Shown: in pieces, positions 43,955 through 52,272 of the stretch | Position numbering within the stretch: position 1 is the stretch's first letter | Layout: the number at the start of each line of letters is the position of its first letter | Assembly (NCBI RefSeq): GCF_003667315.2 | Contig: NZ_RCTZ02000001.1 | Span: forward strand, 434,001 to 498,000 | Direction of reading: 5' to 3' | DNA length: 64,000 nucleotides | From: Tropicibacter alexandrii | GTDB taxonomy: Bacteria; Pseudomonadota; Alphaproteobacteria; Rhodobacterales; Rhodobacteraceae | Program-made: the position numbers and the translations under genes | Notes under the pieces: generated by a model | Seen by the model: only the letters and a program-made list of their open reading frames with translations | What the model was told of the DNA's origin: nothing | Database searches by the model: none

Positions 43955-44351
43955 GCGTGGAAGGCCTGTAAGCCGGATTCTGTCCCCCCGCAAGCGGGAT
44001 CGACGACCATTCATCTAGGCCATGTGTTGCCACATGGCTCCTGCTGCCAACCCGGACCTCTCGGGCCAAAGCCGCCCTGTGCCGATATCCCGCAGGCGGG
44101 ATCGAGACGCACGCGAGGTCCCTATTTGGCATTGCTCCCGGTGGGGCTTGCCATGCGGGCCATGTTGCCATGCCCCCGGTGGGCTCTTACCCCACCGTTT
44201 CACCCTTGCCTGTCGGCGAACCGAAAGGCGGTCTGTTTTCTGTGGCGCTATCCGTCAGGTTGCCCTGCCCGGGCGTTACCCGGCACCGCTGCTTTGTCGA
44301 GTCCGGACTTTCCTCTCCCCTGTCGGGCAGCGGTCGTCCAGCCTTCCACGC
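43955..44351 (-). ncRNA. rnpB: RNase P RNA
   Basis: About 397 nt on the minus strand. The 5' end GCGTGGAAGGC pairs with the 3' end GCCTTCCACGC to form P1. The conserved CR-I block GAGGAAAGTCCGGACTC is near the 5' side, and CCGGATTCTG/GGCTTACAGGCCTT, the 3' hallmark (reverse of 43955-43990), is at the end. It is the catalytic subunit of tRNA 5' processing. Position next to rpmG is a common alphaproteobacterial context. Confidence 0.95.
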
Positions 44352-44487
44352 GAGCGCCTGTAAAGCCCGCAACGGGCGCGAGGTCAAGCCGGGAACCGTG
44401 CGACCACCACGGGCGCCCACCCGAGGAGGAGGGCGCAGCCCGACCGACGAGACATCGAGCGTGCGCAGCACTCCGCGTGGCAACGGC

Positions 44488-45198
44488 CTAGCGCAGCAGC
44501 AGCGGCCGTTTCATCCATGACCGCAAGGCTGCGCAGACCTGCTCCGGCGCCTCCAGCGTGGGGAAATGCGCGACGCCCTCCAGCACCGTCAGTTCCGCCC
44601 CTGGAATCAGTTCCGCCATGAAGCTCTGGCGTTTCACCGGCGCCCGGACATCCTCGGCGCCGCTCAGGATCAGGACCGGCGCATTGATCCGCCGCAGGTT
44701 GGCCTGCTGGTCGCGCCGTCGCTGCAGCGCACGGCTTTGCCGGACGAAGCAGTCCGGCCCCTGCCCCAAGGCCATGTCCTCGACAAGGGCGAGGATCTCG
44801 GCCCGCCATGGGCCGGGCATTAGCAGGTCGGAATGGTATTCCTCCCGGATCACCTGCGCATATTTGCCGGCCCGGACACGGATGATCCTCGGATCCCGCT
44901 CGGCGGCCTGCTGGGGCGTTTCCGGCAAGGGCGTCGTCGACATGAGGCACAACCGCGTGACGCGGTCGGGCGCCCGCCGGATCACCTCCATCGCGACGAT
45001 CCCGCCCAGCCCCCAGCCCGCCAGCGCGCAGCGTTTCGGAAGCACGTCGAGCACATTCGACGCGATCTCCTCGATCCGCTCCCCTTCCGAGACAGGTGCC
45101 ACCATGACCGCGTGATCGCGCGACAGGTCGGCGATTTGCGGCCCGTAGAGGCGCGCGTCACAGACAAGTCCCGGCAACAAGACCAGCGGTTCACGCAT
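44488..45198 (-). CDS. Alpha/beta-hydrolase-fold protein lacking the nucleophile Ser
   Basis: 236 residues. N-terminal PLVLLPGLVCDARLYGPQ (HG-like oxyanion strand), nucleophile elbow LAGWGLGGIVAME, and C-terminal ILSGAEDVRAPVKRQ (acid) and LEGVAHFPTLEAPE (His). In typical members the elbow reads G-x-S-x-G-G; here the Ser is replaced by Gly (GGG codon), so hydrolytic activity by the usual mechanism is not expected. It may be a pseudoenzyme or use a different chemistry. The rest of the fold, including the acid and His, looks intact. Transcribed alone, with rnpB 137 bp beyond its stop. Confidence 0.75.
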   Translation of the reverse strand: MREPLVLLPGLVCDARLYGPQIADLSRDHAVMVAPVSEGERIEEIASNVLDVLPKRCALAGWGLGGIVAMEVIRRAPDRVTRLCLMSTTPLPETPQQAAERDPRIIRVRAGKYAQVIREEYHSDLLMPGPWRAEILALVEDMALGQGPDCFVRQSRALQRRRDQQANLRRINAPVLILSGAEDVRAPVKRQSFMAELIPGAELTVLEGVAHFPTLEAPEQVCAALRSWMKRPLLLR

Positions 45199-45313
45199 GC
45201 GTGCCCTCGATACCTGTCACCGCTCGCCCCCGCTGCCGCATCGCACCCTGTTTCACAGGTTTCACATGCATCGATAGGTGACAGAGTTTTCCACCAAGGT
45301 GAAGGGGCACACC

Positions 45314-45344
45314 AAAAAACCGGCGCGACCCTGCCGCGCCGGTT
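45314..45344 (-). terminator. Terminator of the LysM/solute-binding pair
   Basis: AACCGGCGCG and CGCGCCGGTT form a perfect 10-bp stem, with the minus-strand side followed by T-run TTTTTTGG (45312-45319). It lies 23 bp after the stop at 45367. Confidence 0.9.
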
Positions 45345-45366
45345 TCACGAGGGCGGAATGCCACCG

Positions 45367-46410
45367 TCAGTTCGTCCGGATCTGGTCCCAGAAGACACCC
45401 AAGTGCTTTGACACGATCTCGCTGTAGCGGTCGCTTTCCTTCAGCGCCGCGAGGCCTGCATTGAAACGGTACAAGAAGGTCGTGCCGCGCCAGTGCTTTT
45501 TCGAGATGATGACATGCAGCCCCTCGACCGAGAGCGGCTTTTCCAGCGGCACGATCTGCCCGCGCAGCCCCATGGTGTTGATCGTCTCGGCACCGAGAAA
45601 GACGTTCAGCGTCACCGCATCCACATTGCCCGCCTGCAATTCGCGGAAACAGGCCTCGGGGTCGTCCGCCTGCACCAGCGTGATCTTGCCCTGCGACAGC
45701 CATTGCCGGTCGGGGCGGTCCAGATCGTGGGTGAAATAGCCCTTGGGGCGGCACAGCCGTTTGCCCAGAATGTCCGCGTCGCTTTCGTAGGTGAAGCCCG
45801 ATCCTTCCCGCACGAAGAGCAGGATCAGGATCTCGACCAGCGGGTCCGAGAAGTGGAAATTCGCGCAGCGCTCGTCATCCGGGGTCTGGTCGCAATCGGG
45901 CTTGAGCCACGGGAACCCCATGTCGAATTCCTTGGCGTCGAGCTTGGGGAACAGGTGCTTGGACCAGTCGTCCTCCCAGTCGATCGAATAGGTCACCGGC
46001 GCGGGCGTGGCCTCCATCGCGGCGTTGACCAGTTCGGTCACCATGCCCTGCCCCGGCCACTCGCGGTCGGTGAAGGGCGCATAGTTCGAGCCGGTCAGCA
46101 GCTTGAGTTCCGCATTGTCGACGCGCAGCGGCGTGGCGTCAGCCTGCTGGCTGCCCGGCTCGCAGGGGATCTTCAGCACGTCGCCGGGGGCGACCTGAAA
46201 CACCGAAGCCTGCAGCTTCGCCTCGTTCGCGTAATAGATCAGCGTCCACTTTTCCGGGTCGCCATACGCCCCTTCCGCGATGGAAAAGACCGTATCCCCG
46301 GCCTTGACCAGATAAGCGTCATTGGCGCATTGCGCGCTGGCCTGCGCGCCCAGCGATGCGAACAGCGCGGCGACCAGTCCGGCCGCCGCCTTCCTCCAGA
46401 TGGGGCGCAT
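45367..46410 (-). CDS. LysM-fused periplasmic solute-binding protein (type 3), paralog B
   Basis: 347 residues with a signal peptide (AAGLVAALFASLGAQASAQ). Residues ~30-82 form a LysM-like domain (YLVKAGDTVFSIAEGAYGD, then YANEAKLQ and VAPGDVLKIPC) and the remaining ~250 residues a bacterial extracellular solute-binding family 3 domain (LLTGSNYAPFTDREW, FDMGFPWLKPDCDQ, YRFNAGLAALKESDRY). LysM binds peptidoglycan, so it may be wall-tethered. It lies 3 bp after its paralog at 46414 on the same strand; the two share domain order and probably arose by duplication. No permease or ATPase partner is visible, so transport is not supported. Ends in a strong terminator. Confidence 0.82.
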   Translation of the reverse strand: MRPIWRKAAAGLVAALFASLGAQASAQCANDAYLVKAGDTVFSIAEGAYGDPEKWTLIYYANEAKLQASVFQVAPGDVLKIPCEPGSQQADATPLRVDNAELKLLTGSNYAPFTDREWPGQGMVTELVNAAMEATPAPVTYSIDWEDDWSKHLFPKLDAKEFDMGFPWLKPDCDQTPDDERCANFHFSDPLVEILILLFVREGSGFTYESDADILGKRLCRPKGYFTHDLDRPDRQWLSQGKITLVQADDPEACFRELQAGNVDAVTLNVFLGAETINTMGLRGQIVPLEKPLSVEGLHVIISKKHWRGTTFLYRFNAGLAALKESDRYSEIVSKHLGVFWDQIRTN

Positions 46411-46413
46411 CGG

Positions 46414-47517
46414 TCAGAGCCCCGCCCAGATCGAGGACATGTGCTTGTCGATGACCTGCAGGTATTCGCCGCTGTCGCGCATCTTGCCCAGCCCAGTGTC
46501 GAAGGCTTCGATCAGCGCCTCGGCGCGCGGGTTGCTGCGATGGGCGACGGCGTGCAGACCCTCGATGGCCAGCGGGCGCGACAGCTGCAGTTCGACCGCG
46601 TCGGCAATCCCCATGTCCCGCGCCACGATGCGGCCGGTGAATTCGTTGATCGCCACCGCGTCGGCGCTTCCCGCCATCAGACGGACGAAGCAGTCCTCGG
46701 CCTTGGCGGGCTGTTGCAGCCGCGCGCCGACCTTGGCGAGATATCCCGCCGACTGTCCCTTTGCATCGTGGCCCTGCGGCGCGCAGACGCGCAGGCCCGC
46801 CAGATCATCCTCGCCGGTATAGCTGACGCCCGCGCCCTTTGCGGTGAACAGCACGACCAGCATCTCGAACATCGGTTCGGAATAGAGGTAATCGGTGCAG
46901 ATCGGCGCGTCACCCAGCGCGCTGCAATCGGGCTTCTTCCATGGGAAGGCGAGATCGACCATGCCTTCGCTCAGCATCGGGTCGAGATGCACGTTGCGGT
47001 CGTTGACCCAGTAGAACTTGTGCTGCCCGGTGCTGTCATCGGCGACGAAGGCGCGGTTCACGAGATCGGAAATCATCCCGGAATTCATCAGCAGACGGTT
47101 GGTGAAGGGCTGGAAATCGTCGCCCGCCAGCAATTTGACATCGACGCCTTTCTTGCGTTCCGTCGCGGCGCGCTGGCGCTGCGCGAGGTCGGCGGCGGCA
47201 TCGAGCTTGGGCTCGGCGGCGACCTTGGTGATCTCGGCAATGGGGGTGCCGCCCTCAAGGCCCGTGGGCAATCCGCCGATGCAGGGCATCCGATAGGTCT
47301 GGCCGACGCGGATCGCATCCGGGCTGGAAATCTTGTCCATGTTGGTGCGGTAGATCGCCGTCCACTGCCCCACATCCTTGTAGAGCTTGTCGGCAATCAG
47401 CGACAGCGAATCCCCCCGCTGCACCTTGTACATCCCGCCGCAGGTCTCCTGCGCCGCAACCGATGCAGCGCTGCCCACCAGCAGCCCTGTCATCAGCACC
47501 AAGCTTCGTGCCGTCAT
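46414..47517 (-). CDS. LysM-fused periplasmic solute-binding protein (type 3), paralog A
   Basis: 367 residues with a signal peptide (LVLMTGLLVGSAASVAAQE). LysM-like region YKVQRGDSLSLIADKLYKD with VGQTYRMPCIGG, a linker with charged helix (AAADLAQRQRAATERKKG), then a solute-binding family 3 domain (LLAGDDFQPFTNRLLMNSG, DLAFPWKKPDCSALG, FDTGLGKMRDSGEYLQ). ATG at 47517 (MTARSLVLM) gives the signal peptide start. Shared motifs with the downstream gene (FPWLKPDC/FPWKKPDC) mark them as paralogs. The two are co-transcribed. The ligand is unknown. Confidence 0.82.
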   Translation of the reverse strand: MTARSLVLMTGLLVGSAASVAAQETCGGMYKVQRGDSLSLIADKLYKDVGQWTAIYRTNMDKISSPDAIRVGQTYRMPCIGGLPTGLEGGTPIAEITKVAAEPKLDAAADLAQRQRAATERKKGVDVKLLAGDDFQPFTNRLLMNSGMISDLVNRAFVADDSTGQHKFYWVNDRNVHLDPMLSEGMVDLAFPWKKPDCSALGDAPICTDYLYSEPMFEMLVVLFTAKGAGVSYTGEDDLAGLRVCAPQGHDAKGQSAGYLAKVGARLQQPAKAEDCFVRLMAGSADAVAINEFTGRIVARDMGIADAVELQLSRPLAIEGLHAVAHRSNPRAEALIEAFDTGLGKMRDSGEYLQVIDKHMSSIWAGL

Positions 47518-47771
47518 ATGTCCGTCCCCCAAAGTGATTTCGGTAAAAAATCGCCTATGTTGTGGGATCGGTCAACCTTGCCGCCACAAGATGTGCTTTG
47601 CCCCATATCTATCAAGGGTTTCGAACCCGGCCCCAAGGTCTGGCGCAGAGGGCATTTCGACTTATCCACAGAATCGGAGCGCGGAATCCCGCCGATCGCG
47701 CCAGATATCGGGGGGGATCCCCCGCGCGACACCACGGCTTGGGTCCTGCTGCCGAGCCGCTCCGAGCGGCC

Positions 47772-48392
47772 TCACGCGGGCGGGCGGAGACCCCGAAACG
47801 GTGGAAAATCGGCATACGCCGCCGCGCGCCCGTCCGGCGCGGCGCGACCGTCCTTCAGCAGCGTGCCCTTCGGCGCGATGTAACTGTCGATCCGCCGCAG
47901 CGGATCGGGCCGCCACGCGATGTTGAAGGCGCAGAGTTTCGGAAAGAACCAGATTTCAGAATAGTCGAGGTGGTCATGCAGCCACCACGCAAGGTCGCGC
48001 CAGTCCCGCCCCCGCGCGTAGCGGTCGGCGAACCACGGGATCACGATCGACGCCCCCGCGACAGGCCGGTCGGGCAGGTCCCAGATATGGCATTCCAGCG
48101 GATAGTCGTTGCGCGCACAGTTCAGCTTGTGCGCATTGCCAAAGGCATTCAGCCGGGCAGACCGATATCCGGAGCGCACGAAGATGCGCCCAAACGTCTC
48201 CTCCAAAGGGTCCAGCAAGGTCGTGGCGAACGCACGTCCACGTTCAAGCGCCAGATCAGGATCGTCCGGTATGTTGCTGATCTCGTGAAAGTTTCCGATC
48301 TCGGAATACAGGAATTCCCGCATCCAGAAATGCCGCGACAGGCGTTCCCGCCCCAGCGTTTCCAGCGACCACATCGAAGCCGGGCGTCTCAT
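47772..48392 (-). CDS. Peptidase M15-like protein
   Basis: 206 residues. Motifs are FVRSGYRSARLNAFGNAHKL and CHIWDLPDRPVAGASIVIPWF. The first resembles the conserved GYRS region and the second contains His-x-Trp-Asp, a partial match to the zinc site of M15 D-Ala-D-Ala carboxypeptidase-like proteins. Not all three zinc ligands can be identified, so activity is uncertain. There is no signal peptide, unusual for an M15 enzyme acting on peptidoglycan. It is 7 bp after the VOC gene and probably in the same operon as the hydrolases. Confidence 0.6.
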   Translation of the reverse strand: MRRPASMWSLETLGRERLSRHFWMREFLYSEIGNFHEISNIPDDPDLALERGRAFATTLLDPLEETFGRIFVRSGYRSARLNAFGNAHKLNCARNDYPLECHIWDLPDRPVAGASIVIPWFADRYARGRDWRDLAWWLHDHLDYSEIWFFPKLCAFNIAWRPDPLRRIDSYIAPKGTLLKDGRAAPDGRAAAYADFPPFRGLRPPA

Positions 48393-48399
48393 GACGCCG

Positions 48400-48840
48400 T
48401 CACGCCCCGTACCCCTCCCAGCGAAACTCGCCATTCGGCCCGAGCCGCGAGAACGGGTTATGCGCGATCTCCCAGACATGGCCCTCGGGATCTGCGAAAT
48501 AGCCGATATGCCCGCCCCAGAACACGTCATGCGCCTCGCGCAGAACCGTTCCGCCAGCGGCGCGGGCGCGGTCCAGCAGGGCCGCAACATCGGCCTTGTC
48601 GCGCACATTATGGGCGTAGGTCGCCGCCCCCGTCCCGAGACGGTCCACCGGCACCCCCATGTCACGCGCCAGATCGTCCAGCGGGTAAAGCCCCAGCGCC
48701 TGCCCGACCAGATCGAAGACGACGATCCCCTCGGGTGTCTCGACGCGGGTCCAGCCCAGCGCACCGTAAAACGCGCTCGCCGCCGCGACATCGCGGCAGC
48801 CCAGCGTGATCAGGCTGACCCTCTGCTCCATCGTGCTCAT
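48400..48840 (-). CDS. VOC-family (glyoxalase/dioxygenase fold) protein
   Basis: 146 residues: RVSLITLGCRDVAAASAFYG, ALGWTRVETPEGIVVFDL, and DVFWGGHIGYFADPEGHVWEIAHNP with Glu and His as potential metal ligands. Typical of small VOC members that include bleomycin-resistance and glyoxalase-like proteins. The reaction is not assignable. The start overlaps the upstream hydrolase stop by 4 bp (48837-48840). Confidence 0.88.
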   Translation of the reverse strand: MSTMEQRVSLITLGCRDVAAASAFYGALGWTRVETPEGIVVFDLVGQALGLYPLDDLARDMGVPVDRLGTGAATYAHNVRDKADVAALLDRARAAGGTVLREAHDVFWGGHIGYFADPEGHVWEIAHNPFSRLGPNGEFRWEGYGA

Positions 48841-49802
48841 AGCTGCTTCGCCCAGTCGAGGACCCTTGCCGCCATGGGGTCGGTCATGCCCGGCGAGACG
48901 ATCCGCCCGGCGATCACGTGATGGCTGGGATCATCGTCCGGGCCGGTCTGGACCTCGTGAATCTCCGAGGCCGCGCCCCATTGCTCTGCCACGACGCGGG
49001 TGCGTCGGTGATCCACGGTCGCATCCTCCGGGTCGAAGACGAACAGCGCGGGCGTCTTCATCGCGCCGTAATCCAGCTTCAGCGCCGCCTCGACCACCGC
49101 GCCCATGGGCAGGACCGCCTCGATTGGATAGCGCGAGGTCCAGTAGCGCGCGTGATCCTCCGACACCGGCTGCCACGACCGTTCCGGCCCAGCCACGTAG
49201 CGCAACCATTGGCGTGCAAAGGGCAAGGTCATCACCTTGGTGTTCATCGCCCGCACCTTGAAGTTCGGCGAGACAAACACCGCCCCGTCCACCCGCTGCC
49301 CCATCTCTTCGCTCAGCGCCAGCGCCGTCAGCGTGCCGCCCGTGGAACAGCTCATGACTAGCACCCGCTCACCGATGCGATGGCCCACCGCCAGCGCCTC
49401 GGCCATGTCGGTCATCCACGCCTCTGCCGTGGCCTCCGCCATGGCGGGGCCGTCGCGGCCATGGCCCGTCAGACGGGTAAAGACGATATTCGCGCCCAGA
49501 CCTTCGGCGACGATGTCGGGCAAGGGGCGCAATTCCTCGGAACTGGCGGAAAAGCCGTGGATATAGACCACCGCCCAAGGCGCGCGCGTCTCGGGCGCAC
49601 CGGCCCAGATCACGCGCTTTTCCTCGTTCGGACCGACATTGTCGAACCGCGCTTCCTGTCTGGCGAACCAGGCAGCGACACCATCGTCCAACTGGTTGGC
49701 ATCAAAGCGGATATCGGTCACCACAGGCTCTCGCGGGCCAAAGGCATAGGCCGCGCCGCCCGCCACCACGAGCCCGGCCAGAGCCCAAAGCCATCCCGTC
49801 AT
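48837..49802 (-). CDS. Alpha/beta hydrolase, membrane-anchored
   Basis: 321 residues with an N-terminal membrane helix (MTGWLWALAGLVVAGGAAYAFG). The hydrolase domain has WAVVYIHGFSASSEELRPL (oxyanion), VLVMSCSTGGTLTALAL with the nucleophile elbow (Ser about residue 160), FVFDPEDATVDHRRT (acid) and DDDPSHHVIAG (His). It may be a membrane-bound esterase or carboxylesterase. It is in an overlapping operon (4-bp overlaps at both ends) with the second hydrolase and the VOC gene. Confidence 0.85.
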   Translation of the reverse strand: MTGWLWALAGLVVAGGAAYAFGPREPVVTDIRFDANQLDDGVAAWFARQEARFDNVGPNEEKRVIWAGAPETRAPWAVVYIHGFSASSEELRPLPDIVAEGLGANIVFTRLTGHGRDGPAMAEATAEAWMTDMAEALAVGHRIGERVLVMSCSTGGTLTALALSEEMGQRVDGAVFVSPNFKVRAMNTKVMTLPFARQWLRYVAGPERSWQPVSEDHARYWTSRYPIEAVLPMGAVVEAALKLDYGAMKTPALFVFDPEDATVDHRRTRVVAEQWGAASEIHEVQTGPDDDPSHHVIAGRIVSPGMTDPMAARVLDWAKQL

Positions 49803-50533
49803 GCCAGCACCTCCGAGATGGCGGTTTCGATCAGTTTCAGACAGGCCGGATCGGAAAATCGATGGTCGCCCCCCTTGACCAGCGTCAACCGCACATCCGC
49901 GCCGTCGATGTGATCCAGCAAGGCCAGCGCGGTCTCGCGCGACACGGCCTCGTCCTCGGTGCCCTGCAACAGCCGCACCGGCCAGCCCATCGGCAGGGGC
50001 GCGCGCAGAACAAGGTTCTCGCGCCCGTCCTCGATCAGCTTGCGCGTCACGATATACGGGTCCTCATAGGCCGAGGGCAGCGCAACGCCCCCCTCCTCCA
50101 TGACCCGGCGCCGCTGGTCCTCGGTGAAGCCGGCCCAGAACCCGTCCTCGGTGAAATCAGGCGCGGCAGCGATGCCGACAAAGCCCGCCACGTCCAGCCG
50201 CTGCGAAAGGATGCTGGCAATCCAGCCGCCCATGCTGGACCCCACCAGAACGACCGGGCCCTGCCAGACATGACGGATCACCAATTCGGCATCAGCCGCC
50301 CAATCGCCGATGCAGCCCTCCTCGAACACGCCGCCCGACTGGCCGTGACCGGAATAGTCCAACCGCAAGAAGGCCCGTCCCCGCGCCTCGGCCCAAGGCT
50401 CCAGATGGACCGCCTTGGTGCCCTCCATATCCGAGCGATAGCCCGACAGGAACACGATGCACGGCCCGTCGCCGGGGGTGAACGCATATGCCAGCCGCCC
50501 GCGCGGCCCGTCGAGAAAAGCAACCTTTGCCAA
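49799..50533 (-). CDS. Alpha/beta hydrolase (cytosolic)
   Basis: 244 residues if started at TTG 50533. The start is chosen because GGGAGG stands 5-10 nt upstream, whereas the ATG at 50605 has no Shine-Dalgarno; an ATG at 50563 is another option. Motifs are CIVFLSGYRSDMEGTKA, LDYSGHGQSGG, VLVGSSMGGWIAS (nucleophile Ser), GTEDEAVSR and VKGGDHRFSD (His). It resembles 2-hydroxymuconic-semialdehyde hydrolase-like/prolyl oligopeptidase-like small esterases. It is the first gene of an operon with 49802, 48840 and 48392. A conserved GC-rich intergenic element lies upstream at 50595-50648. Confidence 0.85.
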   Translation of the reverse strand: MAKVAFLDGPRGRLAYAFTPGDGPCIVFLSGYRSDMEGTKAVHLEPWAEARGRAFLRLDYSGHGQSGGVFEEGCIGDWAADAELVIRHVWQGPVVLVGSSMGGWIASILSQRLDVAGFVGIAAAPDFTEDGFWAGFTEDQRRRVMEEGGVALPSAYEDPYIVTRKLIEDGRENLVLRAPLPMGWPVRLLQGTEDEAVSRETALALLDHIDGADVRLTLVKGGDHRFSDPACLKLIETAISEVLA

Positions 50534-50594
50534 GACATCCTCCCAGTTCCGTGCCCCGACCATACCGATCCACACGCCCCCGCCAAGGGCTTCT

Positions 50595-50648
50595 TTGGTC
50601 CCCAAATACCTCGGGGGAGCGCCGAAGGCGCGGGGGCGGAGCCCCCTT
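50595..50648. repeat. Intergenic GC-rich element of Rhodobacterales type
   Basis: The stretch begins TGGTCCCCAAATACCTCGGG and contains GGGGGC-gga-GCCCCC (50631-50645) plus a GCGCC-gaa-GGCGC stem. It resembles an intergenic repeat I recall as frequent in Rhodobacterales genomes, read on the minus strand as CCCGAGGTATTTGGGGACC. Only one copy is in this window, so its repeated nature is recall and not seen here. Confidence 0.5.
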
Positions 50649-50707
50649 CGATGGCCATTACGTTACCCTATTGTCACGTGACTAAAAAATCACGTATAAG
50701 ATTTTCC

Positions 50708-51457
50708 ATGGACGTCATCTTCAAAGCCCTCAACGACCCTGCCCGCCGCGCGCTTCTGGATAGCTTGCGTGCCAAGGACGGGCAGACACTCACCGAACTG
50801 GAAGAGCAGCTGGATATGACCCGGTTCGGGGTGATGAAGCATCTCAAGGTCCTCGAGGACGCCCATCTGGTCACCACGAAGAAGGTGGGCCGGTTCAAGT
50901 ATCACTACCTCAACCCCCTGCCCCTGCAGGAGGTGATGGACCGCTGGCTCCATCCCTTCCTAGGCCCTCAGGCGCAGGCCCTGTCCCGATTGAAACAGAC
51001 CTTGGAGCAACAGCACATGAAACCCGATCTCGTTCTCTCGACCTATATCGACTGCAGCCATGACGCCCTGTGGGACGCCCTGACCAAGGGCGACCTGATG
51101 GCGCAGTATCACTTTGCCTGCGACCGCATCACCGGCGTACATGAAACGCCCGGCGACAGCATCGACATGATGTTCCCCGGCAGCGACGGCGTCATGTTGT
51201 CGAACACGCTGATCTCCATCGACCCCAAGTCCCGCATCGAAATGAGCTTTGCGCCCGGCTGGGAGGAGAACGCCCACATCTCGCGCTGCATCTACCTGCT
51301 GGAGCCGCAGCCCAAGGGCATGAAGCTGACCGTCGAGCATTACGAGCTTGGACCCAATGACGGCAATGTCAACGATGGCTGGACGCGGTTCCTCGCCTCG
51401 CTCAAGAGCTGGCTGGAAACGGGCAGGACCGCACGGTTTCCGATGACGGCGGCCTGA
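50708..51457 (+). CDS. ArsR-type winged-helix regulator fused to SRPBCC domain
   Basis: 249 residues. N-terminal ArsR HTH domain (IFKALNDPARRALLDSLRAKDG, MTRFGVMKHLKVLEDAHLV) and C-terminal SRPBCC (AHSA1) ligand-binding domain from about residue 105 (LVLSTYIDCSHDALWDALTK, then WEENAHISRCIYLL). The fusion is a known arrangement in alphaproteobacteria. It could sense a hydrophobic ligand. It is transcribed divergently from the two hydrolase genes (175 bp between the starts), which are candidate targets. The ATG at 50708 is chosen because the domain starts there; the long in-frame extension is a shadow. Confidence 0.9.
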   Translation: MDVIFKALNDPARRALLDSLRAKDGQTLTELEEQLDMTRFGVMKHLKVLEDAHLVTTKKVGRFKYHYLNPLPLQEVMDRWLHPFLGPQAQALSRLKQTLEQQHMKPDLVLSTYIDCSHDALWDALTKGDLMAQYHFACDRITGVHETPGDSIDMMFPGSDGVMLSNTLISIDPKSRIEMSFAPGWEENAHISRCIYLLEPQPKGMKLTVEHYELGPNDGNVNDGWTRFLASLKSWLETGRTARFPMTAA

Positions 51458-51511
51458 CCGCGCCACATGCACCCGCGTCCACCTTGGCAGCTGCGCCACC
51501 AAACGCGGGTG

Positions 51512-51554
51512 CAATTTTCTTCGAAGAAAATTGTAAATTCCTTTCAAGGAATTT
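51512..51554. repeat. TTCGAA-centred palindrome pair after the ArsR-SRPBCC gene
   Basis: The 22-bp perfect palindrome at 51512-51533 (arm CAATTTTCTTC) is centred on TTCGAA. It is followed at 51535-51554 by AAATTCCTT-TC-AAGGAATTT, nearly palindromic around TTTCAA. It lies between convergent genes and could be a bidirectional transcript end. Related to the clusters at 4666 and 53578. A further 20-bp perfect palindrome centred on TTCGAA lies inside tag (51666-51685). Confidence 0.75.
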
Positions 51555-51566
51555 GGGCGCGCGGGT

Positions 51567-52241
51567 TCAGCCGTCGGCGCTTTGGGCAAGGACCCGCGAA
51601 ACCACCGTCAAGCCCTGCCCGCTCTGTTCCATCCACGTGTTGAAGGCCTCTTGGACAGCGCCCCACGCCTTCTTCGAAGAAGGCGCCTTGTCCACGATGC
51701 CCTCGGCTGTCAGCCGGGCGACGACCGATCCGGACATCAGGTACGAATCCCGCCCCATCATCCGCAAGGCATAAGCGCCGGTATTGCCGCCCAGCCGGGA
51801 CCCGTCCTTCTTGAGGACCTCCAGCAGCGTCGCGAATTCCCGTGACGGCCAGTCCCCGACCCAGCGGCCAAAGCTGCCATGCTCGGCCGACACCCGCTGG
51901 ATCAGGGTCGCGTTTTCCTGAACGGCGCGCACCTTCGGCGCGCTTCGGATGATGCGCGGATCGGACATCAACGCCTCGAACCAGTCCTCGGCCATGAAGG
52001 CGCAACGCCCGATATCGAACCGGTGAAAGGCATCTTCGATGCCGGGCCACTTGGTCTCGACGACGGTCCACGAAATGCCCGCCTGAAAGATGCCCCGCGC
52101 CATCTGCGCCAACCAGCGGTCGTCGGGAATGGCGGCAAGTTCATCGGCGTCGAGCACCGTCGGCACGTCATCCAGCACCGCGATCCGCCCGCCCTTGCGT
52201 GCCGCCGCGATGTCGAGGATCTCGTCGTATGTGCGCATCAT
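51567..52241 (-). CDS. tag: DNA-3-methyladenine glycosylase I (Tag)
   Basis: 224 residues, longer than E. coli Tag (187). DDRWLAQMARGIFQAGISWTVVETKWPGIEDAFHRFDI is the conserved Tag segment, with ENATLIQRVSAEHGSFGRWVG later. It excises 3-methyladenine from alkylated DNA. The family zinc-binding Cys/His set is not fully visible. The C-terminal part (VDKAPSSKKAWGAVQEAF) matches family consensus although it is encoded across a TTCGAA palindrome, so the palindrome is not an insertion here. Upstream ribosome-binding site AGGAGAGGC. Confidence 0.85.
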   Translation of the reverse strand: MMRTYDEILDIAAARKGGRIAVLDDVPTVLDADELAAIPDDRWLAQMARGIFQAGISWTVVETKWPGIEDAFHRFDIGRCAFMAEDWFEALMSDPRIIRSAPKVRAVQENATLIQRVSAEHGSFGRWVGDWPSREFATLLEVLKKDGSRLGGNTGAYALRMMGRDSYLMSGSVVARLTAEGIVDKAPSSKKAWGAVQEAFNTWMEQSGQGLTVVSRVLAQSADG

Positions 52242-52272
52242 GCCTCTCCTTGTCCCGCGAGGCAGTCAAGGC

